DNA of 64,000 nt from Luzula sylvatica. Taxonomy: Eukaryota; Streptophyta; Magnoliopsida; Poales; Juncaceae. Each line of letters opens with the position of its first letter. Position 1 is the first letter of the stretch. The notes under the pieces were generated by a model, which saw nothing but the letters and a program-made list of their open reading frames with translations, had not been told where the DNA came from and ran no database searches. Shown piece by piece: positions 45,780 to 56,025 of this stretch. The stretch is taken from the NCBI GenBank assembly GCA_946800325.1, contig OX326956.1, positions 74,535,087-74,599,086 on the forward strand, read 5' to 3'. The position numbers were made by a program, and so were the translations under genes.

Positions 45780-46040
45780 GATTTTGAGTGTAGCGTGAGA
45801 AAGGGGTTGTCTCTCCTTTGAGATTCTGAGCGCCAAGAAAGGGGTGTATCTCCCTTTGAGATTCTGAGCGACGGCGGCAAGAAGCGTAAAAAAGGGTTGT
45901 CTCTCCTTTGAGAATCTGAGCGCCAAGAATGGGGTGGAAATTCTGAGCGGTGGCAAGACGGGGATGTATCTCCCCTTGGAGTTTAGGAGCGTCAAGGAAG
46001 AGGTGTCTCTTCCCTTTGAGATAGAACTCAAAGAAAGTGA
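45780..46040. repeat. ~60-bp tandem repeat (ctttgagattctgagcgcc)
   Basis: About four to five diverged units with 'tctcctttgagattctgagc' and 'gccaagaaaggggtgtatc'. Two overlapping minus-strand open frames cover it in different frames; both show the same repeat and are not convincing proteins. Confidence 0.85.
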
Positions 46041-46054
46041 AGAGGGGGTTCATT

Positions 46055-46219
46055 GAATAATATTAAACACCCCGCTATTGTAAACCCGCAAATATCACGC
46101 AATGATTAAATTGGAAAGTAATTAATAGGTTAAATGAATAAATTTGGAAATTTTGCACCCATTAATTGAGTTGCGGGTAAAATTGGGGGTTTTGAATGCG
46201 GGGTGTCTAATATTATTGG
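46055..46219. mobile_element. MITE with ~20-bp TIR and 8-bp TSD
   Basis: The left end, gaataatattaaacaccccgc, and the right end, gcggggtgtctaatattatt, are inverted repeats. 'ggttcatt' flanks both sides (46047-46054 and 46220-46227). An 8-bp TSD suggests hAT, although the TIR does not start CAG. Confidence 0.7.
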
Positions 46220-46588
46220 GGTTCATTCCTCATGCAAGCACATGTGAAGAATGGGAAGAGTTTGAATGCATCTTTTATTTCAGAAAGAGGCGTAATATAA
46301 GAGGTGAACATGCAGATGCAATTTTAGGTGACACCCGATTGGATATCAAAAATGACGTGGCACCATGATATTGCGTTAAATTGTTTGTAAAATATTACAG
46401 TAGGATTAATTACGGGGCTTGGTCAAAAGTTTTTCACCATTTCATTATACGTTGATTATTAAATGTTTTCAATGATTTTCAATTTCTTTTTTATATCGGT
46501 TGTCTTATACAATACATGAACAAGCTAAGTTGTTCTTTCTTCTGTTTACAATTTATTTGGTACATTGTGTATATATTTGTTGGAGAGT

Positions 46589-46826
46589 TCTATCATACAC
46601 CATTTTACAAGAGTATTTTGGGTATTTTAGCAATTAATTATATTTGTAAAAGGGTGTATCATAAAATTTATATTTTATGGAGATTTTTGTTTAAATGAAC
46701 AACAAAAAATTCATATTTAGTTAAACATTAATTGATAAATATATTCCTTAAATATTCATAAATGAATAATTACTCCAAATACCCTTGAAAATGGGTGTAT
46801 GATAAGGAAAGGGGTGTATGATAGAA
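46589..46826. mobile_element. Possible MITE (TTCTATCATACACC ends)
   Basis: ttctatcatacacc at the left is matched by ggtgtatgatagaa at the right, with further inverted similarity inside (cattttacaagagtattt / aaatacccttgaaaatg). The right arm has an extra internal copy of the motif. No clean TSD. Confidence 0.6.
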
Positions 46827-47149
46827 GCCCCCATATTTGTTTAATAGGAGATGAAGTGGAATATTAATTATTTAGAACAGAAACATGATTTTTACTGAAA
46901 CTAAAATTTGCTTTTTTTAAAAAATAAATATTTTGAATGTTTTATTTTATTGAAAATATGATTGTAGTAAATTTTAAATAATAATTTTAATTGATCTACT
47001 TATCTATTTGTATGGTTCAATGAATCAGATTTAAATAAAAGAATTTATTAACAATTCTTATCATGTTTGATGATATTCAAGGAGTATACAACTACTTTTT
47101 TTTGACAAAAGTCCTTAAAAATTTGGAACCATTTCTTTTCTTTTAAGGA

Positions 47150-47250
47150 TTCCAGACGTATAATTTAAGGATAAAAAGTTCTTCGTTATTTAACCAATTA
47201 ATTGTAATATGTAAATAACAGTAATAGAGTGAGCTGGAGAAAATAGTAAA
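47150..47250 (+). repeat. Lone diverged relic of the 363-bp satellite
   Basis: About 100 bp follow the satellite landmark order: 'cgtataatttaaggataaaa', 'ttatttaaccaattaattgta', 'taaataaca' and 'gagaaaat.gtaa'. This is 19 kb from the array. It is a single partial monomer. Confidence 0.85.
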
Positions 47251-47735
47251 ACTTGCTTATTAAAAATATGAAAACCACGTTGTCATGAACGCGAATTTAT
47301 TTATACGATCCTATTTAATAACAACTTGCTTATTCAAATGTTGAAAACCACGATGTAGTGAACACGAGTTTATTTATATAATACTTTTTTTAACAAGTTA
47401 CTTATTTAAAATATGAAAATCACGCTGCAGCGAACGCGAGTTTATTTATACGATCCATAAAACTTACATATTTAAAATTTGAAAATCACGCTGTCGTGAA
47501 CGCGAGTTTATTTATAAAATACAATTTTATGACAACTTACTTATTTAAAAGATGAAAATCACGCTGTCGCGAATGCGAGTTTATTTATACGATCCAATTT
47601 TATAACAACATGCTTATTTAAAAAGTTAAAAGCCACGATATCGTGAAAGCGAGTTTATTTGTAGAATACAATTTTTTAACATCTTACTTAAGTAAAAAAT
47701 GAAAATCACGATGTCTTGATTTATACGGTCGAATT
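47251..47735. repeat. ~73-bp tandem repeat
   Basis: Six to seven diverged units 'acttatttaaaatatgaaaa' + 'tcacgctgtcg' + 'gaacgcgagtttatttata'. The gcga(g/a)ttt landmark falls at 47291, 47364, 47436, 47502, 47575 and 47649. It starts immediately after the satellite relic. Confidence 0.9.
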
Positions 47736-47854
47736 TTATAACAACTTAGTCAATTAGAAGGCATATTGGTATAAATTTTTGGGATTCTAACTTTGCGATG
47801 TTACCGATTTATTGGTCAATATTTGTTTTTTGGGTCCAACATTGTAAATAAAAC

Positions 47855-47978
47855 CTATGTTGCGCGGATATTTCGAAAAACCAAAAGCTACCCGTATCCG
47901 ATACGCATATCGTATCCTAAATCATATGTTAAATTGTCGTATCGCCGTATCGCCGTATCCGCGTATCCGTGCAACATA
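47855..47978. mobile_element. Small TIR element with 9-bp TSD, CG-bearing interior
   Basis: Ends tatgttgcgcggata and tatccgtgcaacata are inverted repeats with one mismatch. aaataaaac flanks both sides (47846-47854 and 47979-47987). The interior is made of overlapping cgtatcc/gatacg variants. The 124-bp size and 9-bp TSD suggest a Mutator-like MITE. Confidence 0.72.
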
Positions 47979-47989
47979 AAATAAAACAA

Positions 47990-49130
47990 CATACAAATAT
48001 ACCGACATCAATCTGATTTTTCAACCCAAAGTAAAACATAACATGTGTTTAGTTTTACAACAAAATGATATACATTATGCATATTATTTTTAAAAAAAAA
48101 AAATTTATAAAAAATACAATTTCATTATACTCACAAATTATTTTATAATATCATATATATAATGTAAATGTACGGACTTTTTTTAGCTCTGTTTTAAGCT
48201 ACAATAAATAAATAAATATTTACATTGCAAATTGAATCTTAATCACGTTTTCTATTTATTTACATTACAAATTGAAACTTTTTAAGCCGCAATAAATAAA
48301 TATGATAACTCAAATGTTGCCACTGCTGCATTTTCAGAGAAAATAATTCATTTTGAATAATGCAGTTTTTCTTGTTCTTTTTTGCAAAACCAGTTATTCA
48401 TATTACGGTTCATAAAAAGCTCCACTACAAAATATATATGAAGTATATGATAATTTCATTCAAAAAGAAATAATATTAATTATTAATTTTACATATACAT
48501 GACATTCAAGATTGTCTAAGGCAAATCATATTTTCAAACAAAAGAAAATATATAATATATACATGCTATTTTCAAAATTTAGACATGAAAATAATAATAT
48601 TTAAATATTTTCTAGGAGTAATTTCAAGTATATCCCTCAAAAAACTTAATATATCAATTTATTTCCCTAAAATTGGAAATGTCAAATTCAATCTTTTATC
48701 ATTTCAATATTAAAAATATATCTACAAATAATTAGAGAAGGTGTTTGGTACTGGCATTATTTGTTTGGGTTTGGGTAGCATGATAACATATGTGTAACAT
48801 ATACAAATGAATTGGTACTTTGATAAACAATGTAATCAGTAATCAGTAACATGGGAAATGAAAGAGTTGTCTTAACTAATGTGAATGTGAATTGCAGAAT
48901 ATTTCATTTGATTAAAGTAAATAAGAAGTACCAAGAATAATTCATAAATATATTTTTAAAATGAAATAATGATTATTCTCAATAAGGACTCACATGAATA
49001 GTTTTTATTATTCATTTAAAAATTAATAATTATTAATATTTATATTATTAGAATTCAGATTGATTGAGATCATTTACAATCGTTATCATATTATGTTTGC
49101 AATTGTGTACAAATAATTAAGGACCTGTTT
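47990..49130. other. AT-rich intergenic DNA
   Basis: No gene or clear element. Confidence 0.45.
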
Positions 49131-49189
49131 GATTAAGGGAATAAGGGGATTGCACGGGCTATGAAAGATAAATTATGGGGAAGAGCAAC

Positions 49190-49300
49190 TTTTTATTGTT
49201 TGATTCTGAGAAGTGAGAACATTTATTAATGGAGAGTCCAGTTGATGGAGATGGGGAAGAGGGAGAAGAACAGGAAAGTCGCAATTTTTTACATTATAAT
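49190..49300 (+). repeat. Duplicated exon-like fragment, copy 1
   Basis: 'cattaatggagagtccagttgatgg'-type sequence, with a potential start MESPVDGDGEEGEEQESRNF, recurs at 52835-52910. I do not recognise the protein. Confidence 0.6.
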
Positions 49301-49667
49301 ATTTCATTCAATTATAAAACTTCATGCATTATAAAATTCAGTAATTTTACATTTTTTTTTTTTTTTTGAAAAATTAGAAGAGGCTCGAGAAGTCCCCTTC
49401 TAATGTATTTTTTGTATATATTTAGTAAGGAGTTCGTATTACATATTTACAAATAACCCAACTAACATATACATCATCTTTCCTATCAGACTTAGCGATA
49501 AAATAAAGAAAAAGCGGAAAAAAGAAATGTTATTGGGCCTGAAATAAGCCCATTTCGTCCTTTCGTCCAAACCCTGGACATCGAACTCAAAAACCCCGTG
49601 TTTGGTCTTGTACTTCTCTTCCTGACATTCTGTCTTCTAGGGTTTTTTTGTCGCTTTGGCCAGCCGA

Positions 49668-49913
49668 CTACTCGCCGTCTTGAAACCCCGATCCCTCAGA
49701 GCCTCTGGCCTTGAGTCTTTTCTTGATGCGCTTAACTAGGTCCACCTCTATCTTGATCTCCTCTACCACCTGCACAACATTTTTCTCCTCCTCCGAGAAC
49801 ACTCTTTTACAGCGATTACGCCATATTACATGAAGAAACATGCTTGCATGTAGTCGTGTCTCTTTGTTGGTACCTGGTTCAAAAACGGTATCTACTGCCC
49901 CTGAAAGACTCAC
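49668..49913 (-). pseudogene. LINE/retroelement C-terminal fragment
   Basis: The minus-strand frame contains MFLHVIWRNRCKRVFSEEEK and VVEEIKIEVDLVKRIKK. The 'H.IWRNRC..VF' motif is typical of the tail of plant LINE reverse transcriptase proteins. Only the tail is present. A 25-bp direct repeat, gcttgcatgtagtcgtgtct + ctttg, overlaps it (49842-49866 and 49932-49956). Confidence 0.6.
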
Positions 49914-49957
49914 TGGCAGCGATCTATCAAGGCTTGCATGTAGTCGTGTCTCTTTGA

Positions 49958-50065
49958 ATTATGCGAGTTCAAAATTCAAAAACGGTAATTTTACATTTTT
50001 GTTCCTCATTTTCCATCCGAAGCGCCTCCTTATGTTCTTTTGTTTGAATTTTGAACTCGCATAAT
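49958..50065. repeat. 23-bp perfect inverted repeat
   Basis: attatgcgagttcaaaattc + aaa (49958-49980) and its exact reverse complement (50043-50065), with a 62-bp loop. Could be a foldback element or a stem-loop in a transcript. Confidence 0.85.
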
Positions 50066-50880
50066 ACTCGAGTCACATCTACGGATAAAGTTCGATTCGA
50101 ATCGAAATTAAATAGAAATTAAACATACATTTTAAGAAATAAAATAAAAATAGTCAATTGTTCAATGAAATCAAGCAAAGATTACCATGTAAGAGACCCA
50201 TTTACGATCATGGCAAGTGAATTTGAGAAAATAAATCAAAGGCATCCAGAAAGTCGGAGGAAAAAAAATGGACACATCTCGAGTAATCTATTATGAATAA
50301 GATCTTGAATCACCTTCACCGACCAAGGAAGAATTGAAAATGAAATTGCAAAGAAACAAGTCCCTGTAAAATCACAAAACTGTCCCTATTGTTCAAATAA
50401 TGAAATTTCAATAAATAGTTCAAATTTAGAAGCTATACGATTTGATGGAGGAATCATTATGCTTATTGAAGCTAACAAAAGACTTATTGCACAAATAAAG
50501 AGTAATAGAGGCTTAATTTCAAACAGAGGCATCTTGTAAATTTCACCTTAATGAACTATATATTGGCTGCTTTATGACATCCATGGAGCTTCGTTGAGGC
50601 ATCTAAATCAGCCTTTTACCAAAATCGTATGGATTTCAGAATTTTAGAGTTCCTCCGAGCTTCGAGTGTACCAGAGCAATATTGTTTACAATACCTTTGG
50701 TTGTTTGTTTCACTACTACATTGACGAGATCTGGAGATGGCACGGAAATCCACGGAAAAAAACATCAAGGAGCTGTGTCCACTTTACGAGAGATACAGCT
50801 AGGTTTTGATCGTGAAGGAGGTCTCTCATCTCTGAGCATGGATGAGATCAGAAAAAGGATCCTGAAACGTGGGAAAAGAT
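50066..50880. other. No recognised gene
   Basis: Moderately AT-rich, with short plus-strand frames (for example 50682-50882) that I do not recognise. Confidence 0.4.
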
Positions 50881-50881
50881 A

Positions 50882-52010
50882 GTTTTGGTGCCATTTACAG
50901 TAACCACTGTGAAAAGATAGTTTTGGTGTCATTTATTGTAACCGCTGCCAAAAATAGTTATGGTGCCATTTAGTGTAACCGCTGCCAACAGATAGGTATG
51001 GTGCCTCTTAAAGTATCCGATGCGAAAAGATAGTTTTATTGCCATTTAGATTTACAGCTGCGAAAAGATATTTATGGTGCCATTTTGAGTAACAGCTGCG
51101 AAAAGACATTTATGGTGCCATTTAGAGTGACGGCTGTGAAAAGACATTTGTTGGTGCCGCTTACAGTAAAGGAAGTTTTGGTGCCGCTTAAAATAACCGC
51201 TGCCATAAATGAGTTTTGGTTTCATTTACGGTAACCGCTGCGAAAAGAAAGTTTTGGTGTCGTTTAGAGTAACCGCGGCGAATACAGTTTTGGTTCCATT
51301 TGAAGTCACTGGTGCGAATAGGGAGTTTTGGTGCCATTTAAGTATCAGCTGCGAATAGTATGTTTTGGTGTCATTTAGAGTAACCGCGGCGAAGACAGTA
51401 TTGGTTCCATTTGAAGTCACTGCTGCGAATAGGGCGTTTTGGTGTCATTTAAGTATCAGCTGCGAAAAGAATGTTTTGGTATCATTTAGAGTAACCGCGG
51501 CGAATGCAGTTTTGGTTCCATTTGAAGTCACTGCTGCGAATAGGGCGTTTTGGTGCCATTTAAGTATCAGCTGCGAAAAGTAAGTTTTGGTGTCATTTAG
51601 AGTAACCGCGGCGAAGACAGTTTTGGTTCCATTTGAAGTCACTGCTACGAATAGGGAGTTTTGGTGCCATTTAAGTATCATCTGCGAAAAGTAAGTTTTG
51701 TTGCCTTTACAGTGACTGCTGCGAAAGAGCGTTTTGGCGCCATTTAAGGTGACCGCTGCGAAAAGATAGTATTGGTGCCCTTTTCTGTAACAGCTGCTAA
51801 AAAAAGATAGTTTTGGTGCCATTTACATTAGCCACTGCCAAAATATAGCTTTGGTGCCATTTAATGTAACCGCGGCCAAAAATAGTTTTTGTGCCTTTTG
51901 CAGTAATACCACAAAAGATAGTTTTGGTGTCATTTACTGTAACTTCTACCGAAAGATAGTTTTGGTGCCCATTTACTAAACGATAGTTTTAGTGTCGATT
52001 GCACTTAGCC
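50882..52010. repeat. 37-bp minisatellite with 111-bp trimer
   Basis: About 30 units of 'gttttggtgccatttaca' + 'gtaaccgctgcgaaaagata'. In the centre the 'aaccgcgg' landmark falls at 51271, 51382, 51493 and 51604, exactly 111 bp (3 x 37) apart, so three unit types repeat in order. Both values allow long accidental frames. Confidence 0.95.
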
Positions 52011-52580
52011 CCTCCCTAACGATGGTTTGCCTAAGCTCCTCAAGGTTTTTGATTGAGTCCTACCAACTTACTGTTTGTTTTCAAATAAATTGAAGATGCT
52101 CCTTCACCACGATTTTTTCATGAAAATATATTTGTGAGACTTAATTTTTTGGAAATGAACAGAGATTGAAAATTCAAAACAAATGAAAAAGATGCAATTT
52201 CATATTTTATTCTATTATGGTGTTGTTTGTTGAGTAAAGGAAAAAGATGAGATGAAATATTATGGTTTCTTATAATATTAAGAACTCTTTCTAGCAAGAC
52301 GTGTGTTGTGCATTGACAGAAAAAAATTTGACGAGGTCATGGCTACGAGGAAAAATTATATGTATTCATTGATTTTACTTGCTCTGACTCTGACGGTTTG
52401 TCTCATTGTCTGTGTTGTTTTCTCTTGCAAGTTGCAACTCATGAGTAATGAGTTGTTGAAAAGAAATGATTAAAATGCTTTATTATGATAAAATTTTCTA
52501 AGGTGTAATGGAAGGATCAAAAGGCTCGATTAACCTGTAATTGTATGGTGTGACTAATTCTTTTCTTTTCGGTAATGGAG
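52011..52580 (+). repeat. Dispersed repeat A, copy 2 (inverted partner at 18300-18870)
   Basis: Begins next to the minisatellite and matches the reverse complement of 18300-18870 over about 550 bp with scattered differences. No coding content. Confidence 0.85.
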
Positions 52581-52699
52581 GCTCCATTTGAGATCATCAA
52601 TGAATAATTTCATTTCATAGCATTTAGGATCTATATAAATAAAATCAAGGAAATGGGTTGGTCACTAACTCACAATTTATTAGAAATTGAAGGGCATCA

Positions 52700-52990
52700 A
52701 TGAATAATTTCATTTCATTTTAAAATTCTTACAGTTGAAACTAAAATTCTCTGTTTTTATTATTCCCATTTGGTTATAACAGGTTGCAAAGGGAAGGGGG
52801 AAATTGAAATTTTGAGCTTCACGAGCTCTTCTGAGAACATTCATTAATGGAGAGTCCAGTTGATGGGGTAGAGGGAGAAGAACAGGGAAGTCGTAATTGG
52901 TAATGGAGGTTCCGTTTGAGGAATTTGAAGAAGAACAAGGAGAAGAAGAGGCTTCCACTTCTGAATGCTTTGAAGTAATGTACATGGTTT
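52700..52990. other. Exon-like fragment, copy 2 of MESPVDG-type sequence
   Basis: Plus strand: MESPVDGVEGEEQGSRNW then stop, and a second frame MEVPFEEFEEEQGEEEASTS followed by ECFEVMYMV. Minus strand: a 91-residue frame rich in Ser. It is duplicated at 49190-49300. I cannot assign a family. It may be a first exon carried by a mobile element. Confidence 0.4.
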
Positions 52991-54740
52991 GAGTTACCGA
53001 CTGGTACCGATTTCTGTAATTTGTGCTATTTTTTTCAATTCAATTAGTCCCGCATGATTTGAGTTAATTGTTTCATTTTAATTGATATTAATGCAGGAAA
53101 TGGCCAGATTTTGTCGTGTTAGGAATTAGGATGAAGTTAATCGAGATTTGTCCTCTTGTCGTCTTGTTTTGTACAAGCCTCAAGACTCGCATGCATACCG
53201 TAATTTGTGTATTAATTATGTATTAATTTGTTTTGAAATTTGGGAGTAATGGTTTGTGTTAATTTCTGTTGATATTCAGGAATTATGATTTTGCGTATTA
53301 ATTAATGTTATAGAAATTATGTATTGATTTGCTTTGATATTTTGAAAATAAGAATAAGCATCACTGATTGGTAGCAAGATCATTGTGATTCCTAATCATA
53401 ACAATTAGTTCATCATGATTGATAACTAAATGAGGTTATTAATTTGCATTAATTGGTTACATGAGAACAAAGATGTACATTTTTTGCAGGGAGGTACTAA
53501 AATGATTAAATGATTATTCGTTGTGTGGGAGAAGGAAGGCTGGTTGATTAGACAAGACGGCCAAGCTAGCTCAAGGATAGAGAGGTCATGAATCATGATG
53601 ATTATGTTTGTATGGTTTTTATAATTCTTTTTGTAATCATAATTTTTTGGGAAAGTTTACACACAAAAAAAACTCCCTAATTATTTGAGAAAATTCTAAA
53701 AAATTTCTCAATCAAATTTTTATTTTTGAATAATCCCTATATAGATTGAAGCTAATCATGAATAATATTTAAAAAAAATATATCTGAAATGCCCTTCCAT
53801 TTTCATATCTAGAAATAAAAACAAATATGTTGTTCTTTTTCATTAATTTTATGAAAATTCATAAATATATTTTAACATATAGTGATTTCATAAATATTTT
53901 AGGATTTTTCAAATTAAAAATAAATAACAATTTTTCTAATTACTACATATGTAAATAGAAGAGTATTTTTGATAAAAAATAATAATTTAGCACCATTAAT
54001 GATTAAATTTAATCCCTCTAGACATATTTGAAAACAAAAGTTTGGTAACAAAATTTGGATTTTTCAAAATTTAATCCCTCTAGGCATATTTATAATGTAT
54101 GAAATATTAAAATTATATAACGTTAACATATAATAATTATTTTTTTCAAAATTATTATATGGTACAAAAAAATTTGGATTTTTTTTTTTAAAAAATTAAT
54201 AAAAAATAATAATTTTTTAATTGCTACATATGTAAATTTAGGAGCTTTTTCAGTAACCATAAAATTTAGGGTTTTGAAATTTTTCTATATTTAATTGAGC
54301 CAAAAATATGAATGAATTTGGTCCACCACAAATCAAAGTTTATGTAACATTCACATTACTTGGTTTATATTGACCATATTCAAATAAAGAACCATGTAAT
54401 TTGGATCTTTTGATCAAGATCGTTTGATCCATATTAACATGATGATGTGATTTTTTATGAAAGCAATATTTTCTTTAGTATTATATACATTAATAATATA
54501 ATATTGAAATAGTATAATATTTATTATGCATTAACATAGTATTAGTGTATAATATTTATTATGCATTAACATAGTATTAGTATTTAATATTTATAATAGA
54601 ATGGAACAAAATATTATGTAATATATTATAATACAATAGGATATTATATTATAAATTAATATAATCTAATATAATTAAATAATATATAATATAAAATAGT
54701 GTAATCTAAATTTTTAGTGATATATACAATATTTATGATA
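52991..54740. other. AT-rich intergenic DNA
   Basis: No gene. Runs of TA-rich low-complexity sequence; 'taatccctctag(g/a)catattt' is repeated near 54011 and 54070. Confidence 0.45.
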
Positions 54741-54748
54741 TCATATAT

Positions 54749-55378
54749 GGAAGCGCTATTTCTAGAGCTGATATTTCTGAATCTGGAGCAATTATATCAA
54801 AATCCCCAAAATACCCTTCTCTAATCAGGGAATGTATTGATAAGACTCCCATCTGTTAATTTGTTAGCTATACCGATCTTAATTAATCAGTTAAAAACAA
54901 AAAAATTGTTAACTATATCAATCTTGATTAATTGTTAAAAATAAAAACTAACATCAATGTAAATAATTAAAGATTTATTTTCGTCCATCATGTTCTCTAT
55001 ATTTGAAATAATATCAATGTAAATAACACCCCTTCATAAATAATTCAAAACAATAATAATATTGAAATCAATAAAAATATTTATTCATACAAAATAACAA
55101 CTTTCTCAAATCCAAATCTACTAAAACTAATTAATCTCGATATAAAAAATGTGCAATGATCTTTGATCAGTAAATAATCTTACTAACTTCTTTGATGTCC
55201 AATAATAAAAATTTGCATTATAAAAGATAATTTATTATAATAAAACAAATAAAATAAAACTTATAATTATTTACTTCAAGTCATACAAAAACAACCTTAT
55301 GATTAGAAAAGAGTATTTTGAAAATTTTGATATAGTTGCTCTAGAGTCAGAAATATCGGCTCTAGAAATAGCGATTCC
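54749..55378. mobile_element. Foldback / MULE-type MITE with 79-bp TIRs
   Basis: The left arm 54749-54827 (starts ggaagcgctatttctagag) and the right arm 55300-55378 (ends ctctagaaatagcgattcc) are inverted repeats of equal length with about ten differences. Flanks atcatatat and ctattatat resemble a decayed 9-bp TSD. The interior is AT-rich and non-coding. Long TIRs favour a Mutator-like non-autonomous element. Confidence 0.85.
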
Positions 55379-56025
55379 CTATTATATAATGAGATAAATT
55401 AAATTAAATTAGACATAAAAATAGAATATTTTTGAATTTAATTTAGAACATTAAATGATAATAAATAGGGACAAATAATTAACGATGAGAGAGAAACTCA
55501 AAGAAGATTTCTAAAAAAACTGACAAGAAATGTCGATTCTCATTTTTCCAAAGTTTCTACAATTTCCAATAATTCTTCACACATTATTTTACCACGATCA
55601 AAATTTACAACGGTAAATATTCAATAATATTCTTTTACCAACAAAATTGTTATTCTGAATCTCGTATATGATTATGACAAAAACTAAATCCAAACAAAAA
55701 GTGGAATATGTCTTAAGAATCTCACAACATGCGAATATATTTTTCGCATTTATTTGAAATACACACACACAGTTAATAGTTACCCAATATTACTTCTTGC
55801 AAAACTTACTTGTATGACAGTGCACGCCAATAACACACTTTAATAAATTCAGTGACATTCTTTTCATTTGAATAACAAATTAAAAACCAAATATAATTGA
55901 AGAAAAAAATGAATGAAAGGGCTAAGCAGGCCATTTTTTTTATTGGTTCAATTGGAATTATATAAGCTGAATAATATGAGGATTTCCTCAAGGCCCAAAA
56001 GGCTGTATTTGAATTTATTAAGACA
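55379..56025. other. AT-rich DNA, no gene
   Basis: Nothing beyond AT-rich sequence and a short (CA) run near 55761. Confidence 0.5.

Noticed and set aside
45582..46053. Two overlapping minus-strand frames (129 and 149 residues)
   Set aside because: Both read the same ~60-bp tandem repeat in different frames, with no recognised domain.
51445..51822. 125-residue minus-strand open frame with repeated 'AAVTSNGTKT' words
   Set aside because: Product of the 37/111-bp minisatellite, with no start context and no family resemblance.
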